A DNA stretch of 64,000 nt from Janthinobacterium sp. 61. GTDB taxonomy: Bacteria > Pseudomonadota > Gammaproteobacteria > Burkholderiales > Burkholderiaceae_D. Made by a program: the position numbers and the translations under genes. Within the stretch, counting starts at the first letter, position 1, and each line of letters opens with the position of its first letter. The stretch lies in contig NZ_PJMQ01000001.1 in the NCBI RefSeq assembly GCF_002846335.1, positions 930,001-994,000 on the forward strand, given 5' to 3'. The notes beneath the pieces were generated by a model that made no database searches, was not told the DNA's origin, and saw only the letters and a list, made by a program, of their open reading frames with translations. Shown piece after piece: positions 15,799 to 32,134 of this stretch.

Positions 15799-15890
15799 CG
15801 TAGGTCGGATTAGCGGAGCGTAATCCGACCTCACCACACACGCCAACCATGTTGTCGGATTACGGCCCTCCGGGCCTAATCCGACCTACG
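15799..15890. repeat. Pair of inverted REP-like hairpins (GTAGGTCGGATTA type)
   Basis: The first unit (15799-15831) is TAGGTCGGATTA, a short loop, then TAATCCGACCT. The second (15853-15890) is GTCGGATTA, loop, TAATCCGACCTACG, in opposite orientation. Together they form a BIME-like pair between the small membrane ORF and the gcvP terminator. GTCGGATTA-type hairpins are familiar extragenic repeats in proteobacteria. Confidence 0.75.
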
Positions 15891-15905
15891 TACCCTTGCG
15901 GGCAT

Positions 15906-15934
15906 GAAAAAAGGCAGGCCGTCTGGCCTGCCTT
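15906..15934 (-). terminator. Rho-independent terminator of the gcvTHP operon
   Basis: On the minus strand AGGCAGGCC-AGAC-GGCCTGCCT is followed by a T-run. The stem lies about 40 bases after the gcvP stop codon. Confidence 0.85.
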
Positions 15935-15973
15935 CCTGTCGCTGGCACGCCCGCGGAAGCGGGCGCGTGGCGT

Positions 15974-18874
<2,901 letters not shown>

Positions 18875-18928
18875 GATATAGAGGCCAAAAAAGACTGAAA
18901 AACCGGGAGGCGGCGCGCGGGCGCTGCT

Positions 18929-18962
18929 GGAAAAAAGCAAACGGGCCGCAAGCGCGGCCCGT
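18929..18962 (-). terminator. Intra-operon terminator-like hairpin between gcvH and gcvP
   Basis: On the minus strand ACGGGCCGC-GCTT-GCGGCCCGT (18962 down to 18941) has 9-bp perfect arms and is followed by TTTGCTTTTTT. It looks like an intrinsic terminator but lies inside the operon, so partial attenuation before gcvP is likely. Confidence 0.65.
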
Positions 18963-18975
18963 GAGTCAAACGCGA

Positions 18976-19356
18976 TTACGCGCTGGTGGTGGCGCCATAG
19001 GCGGCAGCGTCGAGCAAGCCGTCCAGGGCCGACACGTCGGCTGGCTTGATCTTGAACAGCCAGTTGGCGTAGGCGTCGGTGTTGATCGATTCAGGCGCAT
19101 TGACCACGTCGTCGTTGACGGCCACGACTTCGCCGGCGATAGGCGCGTAGATGTCGCTCGCGGCCTTGACCGATTCCACCACGGCGGCGTCGTCGCCGGC
19201 GCCATAGGTATTGCCCACGGTTGGCAGTTCGACGAAGACGATGTCGCCCAGGGCGTCCTGCGCGTACTCGGTGATGCCGACGGTGATAGTGCCGTCGCCT
19301 TCAAGGCGTACCCATTCGTGGGAGGCTGTGTACTTCAGGTCTGCAGGAATGTTCAT
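18976..19356 (-). CDS. gcvH: Glycine cleavage system H protein
   Basis: 126 aa, usual length. It starts [16 protein letters not shown], and the lipoylated Lys is in [14 protein letters not shown], matching the family's E-S-V-K-A motif. The lipoyl arm shuttles the aminomethyl intermediate between GcvP, GcvT and the L-protein. It lies 80 bases after gcvT and about 100 bases before gcvP; no lipoamide dehydrogenase gene is nearby. Confidence 0.98.
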   Translation of the reverse strand: MNIPADLKYTASHEWVRLEGDGTITVGITEYAQDALGDIVFVELPTVGNTYGAGDDAAVVESVKAASDIYAPIAGEVVAVNDDVVNAPESINTDAYANWLFKIKPADVSALDGLLDAAAYGATTSA

Positions 19357-19436
19357 GTGTGGCTCCAGATGGTAAGTGTTCGTTATTGATTATGGTTGTT
19401 CGGTCTTGCGGGCGGTGGCTCTCTATCGCTAATCGC

Positions 19437-20558
19437 TTACGCAGCCAGGATTTTACCGTTACGCACGAAAGGCAGCTTGACGACGGAGGCGGCCAGTTGT
19501 TTGCCGCGGATTTCCACGTGCACGGTGTCGCCCACATTCACGCCATTCGGCACGCGCGCCAGGGCAATCGCTTCCTGCATGGTCGGGCTGAAGGTGCCGC
19601 TGGTGATTTCGCCTGTGGCTTCGTTGCCGGCGATGATGACTTTTTGGTGGGCGCGCAGCACGCCGCCTTTTTCACGCAGGATCAGACCGACGAATTGCGC
19701 GTTCTGGCCTTTTGCCAGCAGGGCGGCCTTGCCGATGAAGTCACGCTCGCTGACCAGGTCGATGGTCCACGCCAGGCCCGCATCGAGCGGGTTGACGGTT
19801 TCATCCATGTCCTGGCCGTACAGGTTCATGCCCGCTTCCAGGCGCAGGGTGTCGCGCGCACCCAGGCCGGCCGGCTTGACGCCGGCGGCGATCAGGGCGT
19901 TCCACAGCGCTTCCACCTGGGTCGCGGCCACGCCGATTTCAAAACCGTCTTCGCCCGTGTAGCCGGTGCGCGCCAGCATGACTTCGCCGAACGCGGTGTC
20001 CTTGACGATGACGACATTGAAGGGCTTGATGGCTTCGGACGCGGCTTGCGTCTCCGGCAGCACTTGCCACACCTTGGCGCGTGCGTTCGGCCCTTGCACG
20101 GCCACCAGGGCCATGGCGTCATTGCCGTCGCGGCGTTCGGTAATCGTCAGGCCGCTGTTGGTGTTGGTATTTTGCTGCTGCATCCAGGCCACGTCTTTTT
20201 CCGCCGTGCCCGCATTGACGACCAGGCGGAACCAGTTTTCGCTGAAGAAGTAGACGATCAGGTCATCGATGACGGTACCTTCGGCATTCAACATGCACGA
20301 ATACAGCGCCTTGCCCGATACTTGCAGCTTGTCGACGTTGTTGGCCAGCAAGCCGCGCAAAAAGGCGCGCACGTTCGGGCCTTCGATATCGACCACGCAC
20401 ATATGGGACACGTCGAACATGCCGGCGTCGCTACGCACGGCATTGTGTTCTTCGATTTGCGAGCCGTAGTTGACGGGCATGTCCCAGCCGCCGAAATCGA
20501 CCATGCGGGCGCCGAGGGCACGGTGGGCGTTGTTGAGTGGGGTCGCTTTGAGCGTCAT
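19437..20558 (-). CDS. gcvT: Aminomethyltransferase, glycine cleavage T protein
   Basis: 373 aa from ATG 20558 ([29 protein letters not shown]), with GAGGAA upstream; a longer frame to 20615 would enter the riboswitch leader and is rejected. Folate-binding T-protein features are visible, including the N-terminal F-G-G-W-x-M-P motif, the conserved Asp of the DISHM-like region (here [13 protein letters not shown]) and the C-terminal G-C-V-type domain. It releases ammonia and gives methylenetetrahydrofolate. First gene of the operon, directly under a tandem glycine riboswitch. Confidence 0.98.
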   Translation of the reverse strand: MTLKATPLNNAHRALGARMVDFGGWDMPVNYGSQIEEHNAVRSDAGMFDVSHMCVVDIEGPNVRAFLRGLLANNVDKLQVSGKALYSCMLNAEGTVIDDLIVYFFSENWFRLVVNAGTAEKDVAWMQQQNTNTNSGLTITERRDGNDAMALVAVQGPNARAKVWQVLPETQAASEAIKPFNVVIVKDTAFGEVMLARTGYTGEDGFEIGVAATQVEALWNALIAAGVKPAGLGARDTLRLEAGMNLYGQDMDETVNPLDAGLAWTIDLVSERDFIGKAALLAKGQNAQFVGLILREKGGVLRAHQKVIIAGNEATGEITSGTFSPTMQEAIALARVPNGVNVGDTVHVEIRGKQLAASVVKLPFVRNGKILAA

Positions 20559-20635
20559 GGATTCCTCGGGACGAAGGTAAAGGGGGAAGTTAACAGAACA
20601 CACAGAGCCAAACACGGCTTTCCGGCGTGATCACT

Positions 20636-20848
20636 GACCCCCCTGTCCTTTGTACCTGAGAGATTACGGGGGGCTTGCCCCGTGCGCCCCTTCGGTGGGC
20701 CGCCGGCAATAGCCGCGGCCGCTCTCCAGAGTTGAGCTAAAGGTGTCGCCAAAGCAACAACTTCAGTCCGCCTGATCGGTCCTTTTGCCTGAGAGTTTTT
20801 GGGTAGTGCCCCTTCGGCGGCAACGCTGGGTTGCCCTCTCCCGATCAA
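20636..20848 (-). ncRNA. Tandem glycine riboswitch controlling gcvTHP
   Basis: Two glycine aptamers lie head to tail on the minus strand: aptamer 1 about 20848-20773 and aptamer 2 about 20733-20638. Each shows the family hallmarks: an entry strand ending in GGAGAG (GATCGGGAGAG, then CTCTGGAGAG), an internal CCGAAGGGGC hairpin, and the closing CTCTCAGGTA or CTCTCAGGCA with A-rich AAAGGAC. The order aptamer-linker-aptamer-gene, and an ON-type switch for gcvT, are usual for this class. About 80 bases separate the second aptamer from the gcvT start. Confidence 0.95.
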
Positions 20849-20856
20849 GTGTGAGG

Positions 20857-20885
20857 AATATATGCCAGCAGGGGTATTCTGTCAA
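20857..20885 (-). promoter_or_regulatory. Sigma-70 promoter of the gcv riboswitch/operon
   Basis: On the minus strand TTGACA (20885-20880), a 17-base spacer and TATATT (20862-20857) form a near-consensus promoter. The predicted start, near 20850, coincides with the first base of the riboswitch. Confidence 0.85.
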
Positions 20886-20915
20886 TCTGTAAAGGCGTTG
20901 CCAAATTGCCGTAAA

Positions 20916-20934
20916 AGCCCCGATTTGCGGGGCT
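20916..20934. terminator. Short GC hairpin upstream of the ClpP-like gene
   Basis: AGCCCCG-ATTTG-CGGGGCT has 7-bp arms, preceded by TAAA on the plus strand; read on the minus strand it is followed by TTTTAC. It may insulate the gcv promoter from the divergent gene. The remaining bases to 21022 show no gene. Confidence 0.35.
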
Positions 20935-21022
20935 GTTGAGGGGGCTGATCCAGTGCAAAAGGGCGCCCGGCCCCGCGCGAATGGGCTATGATGAAGTTCG
21001 GGCTTTCTTGTGGGTGGCTGCC

Positions 21023-21619
21023 ATGAACACGACACAGAGCGGGATACAATACGAGATACAACACGAGATACAAAACAACACCGAGCAGCACGGTTACTTC
21101 ACCCTCTCGGGCGACGTCAACAGTGACATGGTGCGGCGCGTCTTCAACGCCGTGTCCGACATCACGGAAGACAAGCTCACTACCGCGCACATCCTGATTC
21201 AATCGAACGGCGGCTATGTCAGTGATGGTATCTGTCTGTACAACTTCATCAGTCAGTTGCCGCTCGACATCATTACCTATAACGCAGGCGCCGTGGCGTC
21301 CATCGCCGTCACCCTGTTTCTGGCAGGGCGGCACCGCCATGCCAGCGACACGGCCCGTTTCATGGTGCACAAGTCGCATGCAACCGCCTCGCCCGGTTCC
21401 CGGCCCGATGCGCTGAGCATCATCGTCGAGGGCTTGCGCGCTGATGACATGCGTACGGAGCGCATCCTGCGCGCCCACGTCAAACTGACGGACGAGCAGT
21501 GGCAAGTGCATGCGTATTCCGACCTGCACCTGACGGCCGACCAGGCGCTGGAAGTGGGCATGATTGAATCGATCCGCGATTTTGCGCCGCCCAAGGGCAA
21601 ACGCCTGACGAATATCTGA
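21023..21619 (+). CDS. ClpP-like serine protease, cytoplasmic
   Basis: 198 aa from ATG 21023; a longer frame to 20936 has no support. It belongs to the ClpP/crotonase-fold protease group: substrate-strand motif LIQSNGGYVSDG, nucleophile Ser in GAVASIAV, His in FMVHKSH, and an acidic region downstream. It is more divergent than housekeeping ClpP and stands alone, without ClpX or ClpA next to it. Residues about 10-20 (IQYE, IQHE, IQNN) are encoded by three tandem copies of a 12-base unit (GAGATACAANAC type), so the N-terminal tail length may vary between strains. The partner unfoldase is unknown. Confidence 0.8.
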   Translation: MNTTQSGIQYEIQHEIQNNTEQHGYFTLSGDVNSDMVRRVFNAVSDITEDKLTTAHILIQSNGGYVSDGICLYNFISQLPLDIITYNAGAVASIAVTLFLAGRHRHASDTARFMVHKSHATASPGSRPDALSIIVEGLRADDMRTERILRAHVKLTDEQWQVHAYSDLHLTADQALEVGMIESIRDFAPPKGKRLTNI

Positions 21620-21765
21620 GGCGCGCCCGGCGCTGTCAGGCGGATGGTTGGGCGTGGAAATTTTGTAATCGAATGTAATTCTTCGCTGCAGCACAGCAAA
21701 AGCCGCGCGGAACAGGGCCGAGTCATGGCATAGTGCGAGTTGTTCATGAAATAAGTGCAAGCACG

Positions 21766-22401
21766 ATGACTTGGTGGAATGGGATTTCTTTTGCGGCTGA
21801 CATGTCCGTGATGGGGCCGGCTGGTGTGGCGATCGCCCTGTGGCTGCTCGTGTCGCGCCAATGGCGCCTGGTGCTCAGCTGGAGCTTGTGGTACGGCGGC
21901 GGACTGGCCCTCGTGGTGCTGTCAAAACTGGCCTTCATGAGCTGGGGCGTGGGTAGCAGCGCGCTCGATTTTACCGGTTTCAGCGGCCACGCCATGCGCG
22001 CCGGCGCCGTGTTTCCCGTGCTGATGTATGTGCTGCTGCAGCGGGCTGAACCGCGCTGGCGTGATGCCGGCGTCTTGATCGGCGTGGCATTTGCCGTGCT
22101 GGTCGCCATTTCCCGCGTGGTCGTGCAGGCGCACAGCGTGTCGGAAGCCGTCAGCGGCTGCGTGCTGGGTCTGGCGCTGGCACTGGGCTTCATGTGGAAT
22201 GCCCGCGGCGTCGTCAATTTCGCCGTCAGTCATGCGCTGGCGCTGGCCAGCATGGTGCTGATGGTGGCGCTGAGCTTCAAGGCCGAGCCCATGCCGACCG
22301 AGCAGTGGCTGCAAAAACTGGCCATGTTGCTGTCCGGCCATGAGCGTGTTTTTTCGCGCGAAGACTGGAAGCTGGCGCAGGATGGCCGCCCAGCCCCGTG
22401 A
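21766..22401 (+). CDS. PAP2-family membrane phosphatase-like protein
   Basis: 211 aa from ATG 21766; a GTG at 21733 is an alternative. Five or six hydrophobic segments. Two of the three PAP2 signatures are visible: FSGHAM (S-G-H) and SRVVVQAHSVSEAV, matching S-R-x5-H-x3-D except that the final Asp is Glu. The first motif K-x6-R-P is degenerate (KLAFMSWG). Relatives dephosphorylate lipid phosphates such as undecaprenyl pyrophosphate or phosphatidate at the periplasmic face. The altered motifs make activity uncertain. It lies 180 bases before smc and is probably independent. Confidence 0.75.
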   Translation: MTWWNGISFAADMSVMGPAGVAIALWLLVSRQWRLVLSWSLWYGGGLALVVLSKLAFMSWGVGSSALDFTGFSGHAMRAGAVFPVLMYVLLQRAEPRWRDAGVLIGVAFAVLVAISRVVVQAHSVSEAVSGCVLGLALALGFMWNARGVVNFAVSHALALASMVLMVALSFKAEPMPTEQWLQKLAMLLSGHERVFSREDWKLAQDGRPAP

Positions 22402-22582
22402 CAAGGGGCGCGCTGCTGCCTGGCGCTGCTGTTTTTTGGCCAGAAAAGCATCAGGAAATGGTATGATGAACCACTTTTCAGCGGTGAGCAGCCAGGCTGC
22501 CGTCGCAATGGTGCATCTGAACTGAATATGAACCGGGTTCGCCGATCTCAACCGCCAGCATAGGCCAGGAACTCTAAAACAC

Positions 22583-25500
22583 GTGCGTCTCTCTTCCATC
22601 AAGTTGTCGGGATTTAAGTCTTTCGTCGATCCCACCAATTTCCAGGTGCCAGGCCAGCTCGTGGGCGTGGTCGGGCCTAATGGCTGCGGCAAGTCGAATA
22701 TCATCGACGCCGTGCGCTGGGTGCTGGGCGAATCGAAAGCGTCTGAATTGCGCGGCGAGTCGATGCAGGACGTCATTTTCAACGGCTCCACTCATCGCAA
22801 GCCTGCCGGGCGCGCTTCCGTGGAACTCGTGTTCGACAATAACGATGGCAAGGCGTCCGGCCAGTGGGGCCAGTACGCCGAGATCGCCGTCAAGCGCACC
22901 CTGACGCGCGACGGCACGTCCACCTATTACATCAATGGCCAGCCCGTGCGCCGGCGCGACATCCAGGATATTTTCCTCGGCACGGGCCTCGGCCCGCGTG
23001 CCTACGCCATCATCGGCCAGGGCATGATTTCGCGCATCATCGAATCGCGCCCCGAAGAATTGCGCGTCTTCCTGGAAGAAGCGGCCGGCGTGTCGAAATA
23101 CAAGGAACGCCGCCGCGAGACGGAAAACCGTCTGCAGGATACGCGCGAGAATTTGCTGCGCGTGGAAGACATCTTGCGCGAACTCAATGCCAATCTGGAA
23201 AAGCTGGAAGCGCAGGCGGCCGTGGCCACGCGTTTCCACGCCTTGCAGGCGGACCAGGAAGAAAAGCAGAAGTTGTTGTGGCTGCTACGCAAGAACGAGG
23301 CGCAGAACGAGCAGACGCGCTATTTCCGTGAAGTGGAACAGGCGCAGACGGACCTGGAAGAACAGACGGCCAAGCTGCGCAACGTGGAACTGACCCTGGA
23401 GCAGATGCGCCAGGCGCACTTCGCCGTGGGCGACCGTTTGCATACGGCGCAGGGTCATCTGTACCAGACGAATGCGGAAATCGGCAGCCTGGAAGCGCAG
23501 ATCAAGTTCGTCATCGAATCGCGCGCCCGCCTGCAGGCCCAGCTGGCCACCCTGACAGCCCAGCGCGACCAGTGGAACAGCCAAGGCAGCGAGTACCAGG
23601 AACAGATCGAAGAGGCAGAATTCCACCTCGAGGAACTTGCCGCCAAGGTGGAACAATCGCAAATGATGGCCGAGCAGAAGGGCGAGCAATTGCCCGAGCT
23701 GGACGCCGCCTGGCGCGCCGCGCAAAACAAGAGCACGGAATCGCGCGCGCGGATCATGCAGGCCCAGCAGCAACTGGAACTGGAATCGGCGCACCAGCGC
23801 AATGCCTCCAACATCCTGGCCAGCCTGTTGACGCGCCGCGAGCGCTTGCAGCAGGAAAAGAACAGCCTGAGCCTGCCAGACAGCAGCCATCTGGAAAACC
23901 TGAAACTGCAGCTGGAAGAAAAACAGCAAACGCTGGAAGAACAGGGTTTTTACCTGGAAGAAGCGCTGGAGCAGCAGCCGAAGCTGGAGCAGGAACGGAT
24001 GGAGGCGCAGGCGCAGGTCAATGCCGAGACGGCCGCCAACGCGCAGCTGGAAGCGCGTCTTTCCGCTTTGAAACAATTGCAGGAACGAGTACAGACGCAG
24101 GGCAAGGTTCAGCCGTGGCTGAAAAAGCACGAACTCGACACCTTGCCGCGCCTGTGGCAAAAGCTGCAGATCGAAGCGGGCTGGGAAGCGGCCATGGAAT
24201 CGATCCTGCGCGAGCGCACGTCGGCCCTGCAACTGTCGAATATCGACTGGGCCAAGGCTTTCTTTGCCGACGCGCCGCCAGCCAAGCTGGCCCTGTATGC
24301 GCCGTCCACCGTGGCGCCGCTGCCCCTGCCAGAAGTGGCGGGCCTGAAACCGTTCCTGAACTTGCTCAAACTCAACGATCCTGGCTTGCGCGGCTTGCTG
24401 CAGGATTGGCTGTACAACGCCTACGCCGTGGAAGACGCGGCCGAGGCGCTGGCCGAGCGGGGCAAGTTACCGCCAGGCGGCTATTTCGTCACGCGCGCCG
24501 GCCATGTGGTCACAGCGTCCAGCGTGCGCTTCTATGCGGCCGATTCGGAGCAGGAAGGCATGCTGGGCCGCCAGCAGGAAATCGAGAATATCGGCAAACA
24601 GTTGCGCGCACAGCAATTGCTGGCCGAAGAGGCGCGCGCCCGTTCCGTGCGGGCCGACGCGGCCGTCGCTACCCTGACGCGCAACCTGTCCGACTTGCGC
24701 CTGCGCATACAGCAACTGACCTCGTCCGTGCATACGTTGCAACTGGACGTGGTGAAACTGTCGGAAGTGGAAGCGCGCTTCAACCAGCGCAGCACGCAGA
24801 TCGGCGCGGACCTGGCCGAAATCGCCGCGCAGGAAACGGAACAGATGCAGACCAAGCTGGAATCGGAAGAAAAATTCGAACAGCTGGATATGGAACTGGG
24901 CAACTTGCAGGAAGCGCACGAAGACGGCCATACGGACTTCTTGCAAAAGGAACAGCGTCTGGCCGAGGCACGCGAAGCCTTGCGCGACCTGGAGCGGGCC
25001 GCCAAGGATACGGAATACGCGGAAAAAGCCCACCGCGCGAAGATCGAGGAATTGCGCCGCAACATCGCCACGGCCAGCACGCAGGCGCAGCAAGTGACGG
25101 CCAGCCTGCAGGCGGGCGAACTGGAGTTGGCCAACCTGGAAAGCGGCGCGGCCGCCGACGGCTTGCAGGACTTGCTTGAGCGCCGTACCACGCAGGAGCG
25201 GGCGCTGGCGGACGCGCGCCATGAACTGGACCAGATCACGCAGCAACTGCGCCTGTCCGAAGATGCGCGCACGCAGTCGGAGCGCAGCTTGCAGCCGCAG
25301 CGCGACAAGATCATGGAAATGCAGCTCAAGGAACAGGCCGCGCGCCTGAATCAGGAGCAGTTCGCCCAGCAATTGCTCGAATCGGGCGCCGATGAAGCGG
25401 CCTTGACGGAAAAGTTGCATCCGGACATGCGTCCGTCGTATCTGCAGGGCGAAGTCACGCGGTTGACGAATGCGATCACGTCCCTGGGCGCCGTCAACCT

Positions 25501-26106
25501 GGCCGCGCTGGATGAACTGGCACAGGCCTCCGAGCGCAAGAACTTCCTCGACGCCCAGAATGCCGACCTGACGGAAGCGATCAACACCTTGGAAGACGCG
25601 ATCCACAAGATCGACAAGGAGACGCGCGACCTGTTGCAAGACACGTTCGACAAGGTCAACCATCACTTTTCCGAGCTATTCCCGATTCTGTTTGGCGGCG
25701 GCCAGGCGAAACTGACCATGACGGGCGACGAGATTCTCGATTCCGGTGTACAAGTCATGGCGCAGCCTCCCGGCAAGAAAAATGCCACCATCCACCTGTT
25801 GTCCGGTGGAGAGAAGGCGCTGACCGCGACCGCATTGGTGTTTTCCATGTTCCGCCTGAATCCGGCGCCGTTCTGCCTGCTCGACGAAGTCGATGCACCG
25901 CTGGACGATTCGAACACGGAACGCTTCTGCCGCATGGTCAAGCGCATGTCCGACCAGACCCAATTCCTTTTCATTTCGCATAACAAGATTGCGATGGAAA
26001 TGGCCCATCAATTGATCGGTGTGACGATGCAGGAGCAGGGCGTATCGCGCATCGTGGCGGTGGACATGGAGTCTGCCGCAAATTTTGCTACCGAGGCACA
26101 AGCAGC

Positions 26107-26110
<4 letters not shown>
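22583..26110 (+). CDS. smc: Chromosome segregation protein SMC
   Basis: 1175 aa, the normal length. GTG 22583 gives VRLSSIKLSGFKSFVDPT, the family's usual opening. Walker A GPNGCGKSN (about residues 32-40), two long coiled-coil arms rich in Gln, Glu and Leu (about 170-500 and 680-1000), a hinge near 510-660, and at the C-terminus the ABC signature LLSGGEKALTA and Walker B CLLDEVDAPLDD. It organises and compacts the nucleoid as a dimer with ScpA and ScpB, which are not encoded here. Its stop codon overlaps the start of zipA (ATGA). Confidence 0.98.
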
Positions 26111-29639
<3,529 letters not shown>

Positions 29640-29663
29640 TCATTAAAATATTATAGAAGACCC

Positions 29664-30557
29664 ATGAAAAAAATCAGAAAAGCAGTCTTTCCCGTCGCCG
29701 GCCTGGGCAGCCGTTTCTTGCCTGCGACCAAGGCACAACCGAAGGAAATGCTGCCCATCGTCGACAAGCCGTTGATCCAGTACGCGGTGGAAGAAGCGGT
29801 GGCGGCCGGCATCACGGAAATGATCTTCATCACGGGTCGCAACAAGCGCGCCATTGAAGATCATTTCGATACTGCCTATGAGCTGGAGTCGGAGCTGGAA
29901 GCGGCCGGCAAGCGCCAGTTGCTCGAGATGGTGCAAAATGTCATTCCCAAGCACGTCAATTGCATTTACATACGCCAGTCGGCGCCGCTGGGCCTGGGGC
30001 ATGCCGTGCTGTGCGCCCGTCCCGTGATCGGCGACGAACCGTTTGCTGTCTTGCTGGCCGACGATTTCATGGATGTGGAAGAGGGCGTGCGCCCCGTGCT
30101 GGCGCAGATGACCGATGTCTTCCAGTATGAAAATTGCTCGCTGCTGGCGGTGCAGGATGTGCCGCGCGCGGAAACCAAGCAATACGGTATCGTATCGGCA
30201 AAGAATTATCAGCCCGACCTGGAACTGGTCTCGGCCATTGTGGAAAAGCCTGCGCCGGAAGAGGCGCCATCGACCCTGGCCGTGGTGGGCCGTTATGTGC
30301 TGACCAGCCGTATCTTTAACCACCTGGAAAATATCGGCACGGGCGCCGGCGGCGAAATCCAGTTGACGGACGGCATCGCTGCCCTGATGCGCGAAGAGCG
30401 CGTGCTGGCTTACCGCTACCAGGGGCAGCGTTATGATTGCGGCTCCAAACTTGGTTATCTGAAGGCCACGACGGCGATGGGCATGAAGCATCCGGAAACG
30501 GGTGCTGCCTTCCGCGCTTACTTGCAAGAACTGCAAACAACACTGGGCGAAAAATGA
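29664..30557 (+). CDS. galU: UTP-glucose-1-phosphate uridylyltransferase
   Basis: 297 aa, standard length. The nucleotide-binding motif reads [19 protein letters not shown] near the N-terminus; the metal/sugar motifs LLADDFMD and [11 protein letters not shown] follow. It makes UDP-glucose for exopolysaccharide, LPS and trehalose. The stop codon overlaps the start of def (ATGA), so the two are cotranslated, an arrangement with no obvious metabolic logic. Confidence 0.97.
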   Translation: MKKIRKAVFPVAGLGSRFLPATKAQPKEMLPIVDKPLIQYAVEEAVAAGITEMIFITGRNKRAIEDHFDTAYELESELEAAGKRQLLEMVQNVIPKHVNCIYIRQSAPLGLGHAVLCARPVIGDEPFAVLLADDFMDVEEGVRPVLAQMTDVFQYENCSLLAVQDVPRAETKQYGIVSAKNYQPDLELVSAIVEKPAPEEAPSTLAVVGRYVLTSRIFNHLENIGTGAGGEIQLTDGIAALMREERVLAYRYQGQRYDCGSKLGYLKATTAMGMKHPETGAAFRAYLQELQTTLGEK

Positions 30558-31090
30558 CGGTACGCGAGATTCTGAAGATGGGCGATCCACGCTTGCTGCG
30601 CATGGCCGAGCCCGTGCGTGACTTCGATACGCCCGAATTACACGCCTTGATCGCCGACATGTTCGACACCATGCATGCCGCCAATGGCGCGGGCCTGGCG
30701 GCGCCGCAGATCGGCATCAACCTGCAACTGGTGATTTACGGCTTCAAGCAGAATCTGCGCTATCCCGATGCGCCGCAAGTGCCGGAAACCGTGTTGATCA
30801 ACCCTGTGCTGACGCCTTTGTCAGAGCGCAAGGAAGAGGGCTTTGAAGGCTGCCTGTCCGTGCCTGGTATGCGCGGCAGCGTGCCGCGCTGGAGCGAACT
30901 GCACTATGAAGGCGTGGACCAGTTTGGCCAGCCCATCAGCCGCGACTGCGACGGCTTCCATGCCCGCGTGGTGCAGCATGAAGTGGATCACTTGCACGGT
31001 ATTTTGTATCCGATGCGTATCGTTGATTTTACGCAATTCGGTTATACGGAAGTGATGTTCCCCGACCTGGACCCGAACGACGACGATTGA
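30554..31090 (+). CDS. def: Peptide deformylase
   Basis: 178 aa from ATG 30554, which overlaps the galU stop. All three deformylase motifs are present: [18 protein letters not shown] (metal-ligand Cys) and QHEVDHLHG (H-E-x-x-H). It removes formyl groups from new proteins. It carries a slightly longer C-terminus ([10 protein letters not shown]) than the E. coli enzyme. Because most genomes keep def beside fmt, this galU-linked copy could be a second deformylase. Confidence 0.96.
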   Translation: MTVREILKMGDPRLLRMAEPVRDFDTPELHALIADMFDTMHAANGAGLAAPQIGINLQLVIYGFKQNLRYPDAPQVPETVLINPVLTPLSERKEEGFEGCLSVPGMRGSVPRWSELHYEGVDQFGQPISRDCDGFHARVVQHEVDHLHGILYPMRIVDFTQFGYTEVMFPDLDPNDDD

Positions 31091-31163
31091 TTGGCGCTTA
31101 AGCTGGGGGCTGACCAGCCGGGTCAGGCCCCGAACGTTGTCAGTCGCAGTGCCGGGTAAGTAT

Positions 31164-31204
31164 AAAAAATGGCCGCGCAGCTATCAGCTGGGCGGCCATT
31201 TTTT
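31164..31204. terminator. Bidirectional intrinsic terminator between def and ycgR
   Basis: AAAAAATGGCCGC (31164-31176) and GCGGCCATTTTTT (31192-31204) are perfect 13-bp arms. Each side supplies a T-run, serving the convergent def and ycgR genes. Confidence 0.9.
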
Positions 31205-31217
31205 CATGTGGTGCAGC

Positions 31218-31982
31218 TCAGCGCACCTTGCGGTTGCTGCCCAGGTTGTCGAGCAAGGCTTTCAACTCATCTTGCATGGCAACCGTCAGGTTCAGGAAGC
31301 GGCAGCCGATCTGCACTTGCTCGCCCAGCAGGAAGGAGCGGAAGGTGCGCGACAGGCGGATTTCCAGGTCCGCGATCATGACTTTGTCCGGCCCCAGTTC
31401 CAGGCGCACGCGCGACAGCTTGCGGCCCACATACAGGCCGACCGTATCGCGCGGGTGGGCACGCATGCCGATGCCGCCGGCCGAGAAGTCATACAGCTGC
31501 AATTCGTACGGCCGTCCTTCCAGCACAAAGGCGGCCAGGTAGTACACGCCCAGCGGTGTTTCCAGGCGTGCCGATTCGCGCCGTTCCAGCACCAGGCAAT
31601 GGCTGGGGAAGTTCGTCAGGTAGACGTTCGGCCGCTCGGGATAGGCCTCCCATTCGCCATTGATGGTAAATTGCAGCTTGGCGCTTTGCACCCACGACAC
31701 AAACGTGGCGCCACCAGGCGGCAGGGTCGCGCCTTCGTTCAGTTCCAGCACGAATTGCGGCAAGTCGTCGTCGACGGACAATATGCGCGCCATGATGACA
31801 TCTTCACCGCCTGTCGGGTAGATGGAAATGGCGTCGCCGTTATCAGCCAGGCTGCATAGGGTTTCGCCGATATCCCACGGATCGCTCATATGGTGCGGCT
31901 TGGTGCCTGGCTCCATAGGCTCGGCCACATCGGCCAGGCTGGGCGCGCCTTTGCGCAGGGGATTGGGGATGGGATCGTTCAC
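31218..31982 (-). CDS. ycgR: YcgR-type c-di-GMP-binding flagellar brake protein (PilZ domain)
   Basis: 254 aa. N-terminal YcgR-N domain (about residues 35-130) and C-terminal PilZ domain. The c-di-GMP motifs are visible: R-x-x-x-R as RRESAR (about 135-140) and D-x-S-x-x-G as DFSAGGIG (about 168-175). Bound YcgR slows or biases the flagellar motor; flagellar genes are not in this window. It is a single gene facing def, with its promoter in the AT-rich gap 31983-32134. That gap otherwise holds nothing recognisable. Confidence 0.9.
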   Translation of the reverse strand: MNDPIPNPLRKGAPSLADVAEPMEPGTKPHHMSDPWDIGETLCSLADNGDAISIYPTGGEDVIMARILSVDDDLPQFVLELNEGATLPPGGATFVSWVQSAKLQFTINGEWEAYPERPNVYLTNFPSHCLVLERRESARLETPLGVYYLAAFVLEGRPYELQLYDFSAGGIGMRAHPRDTVGLYVGRKLSRVRLELGPDKVMIADLEIRLSRTFRSFLLGEQVQIGCRFLNLTVAMQDELKALLDNLGSNRKVR

Positions 31983-32134
31983 GACAGCGTATCTCTTTTG
32001 TTCTAATGGGGAATAGTGTATAGGTTTAAGGCAATATTTACTAAGTAAATCACAATAATTGTTTTTATATCACTATATTCCTGTTGCTTATGTTGCATGG
32101 CATGCCGGGGCGCATGCCATCTCGATGCCGTCGC

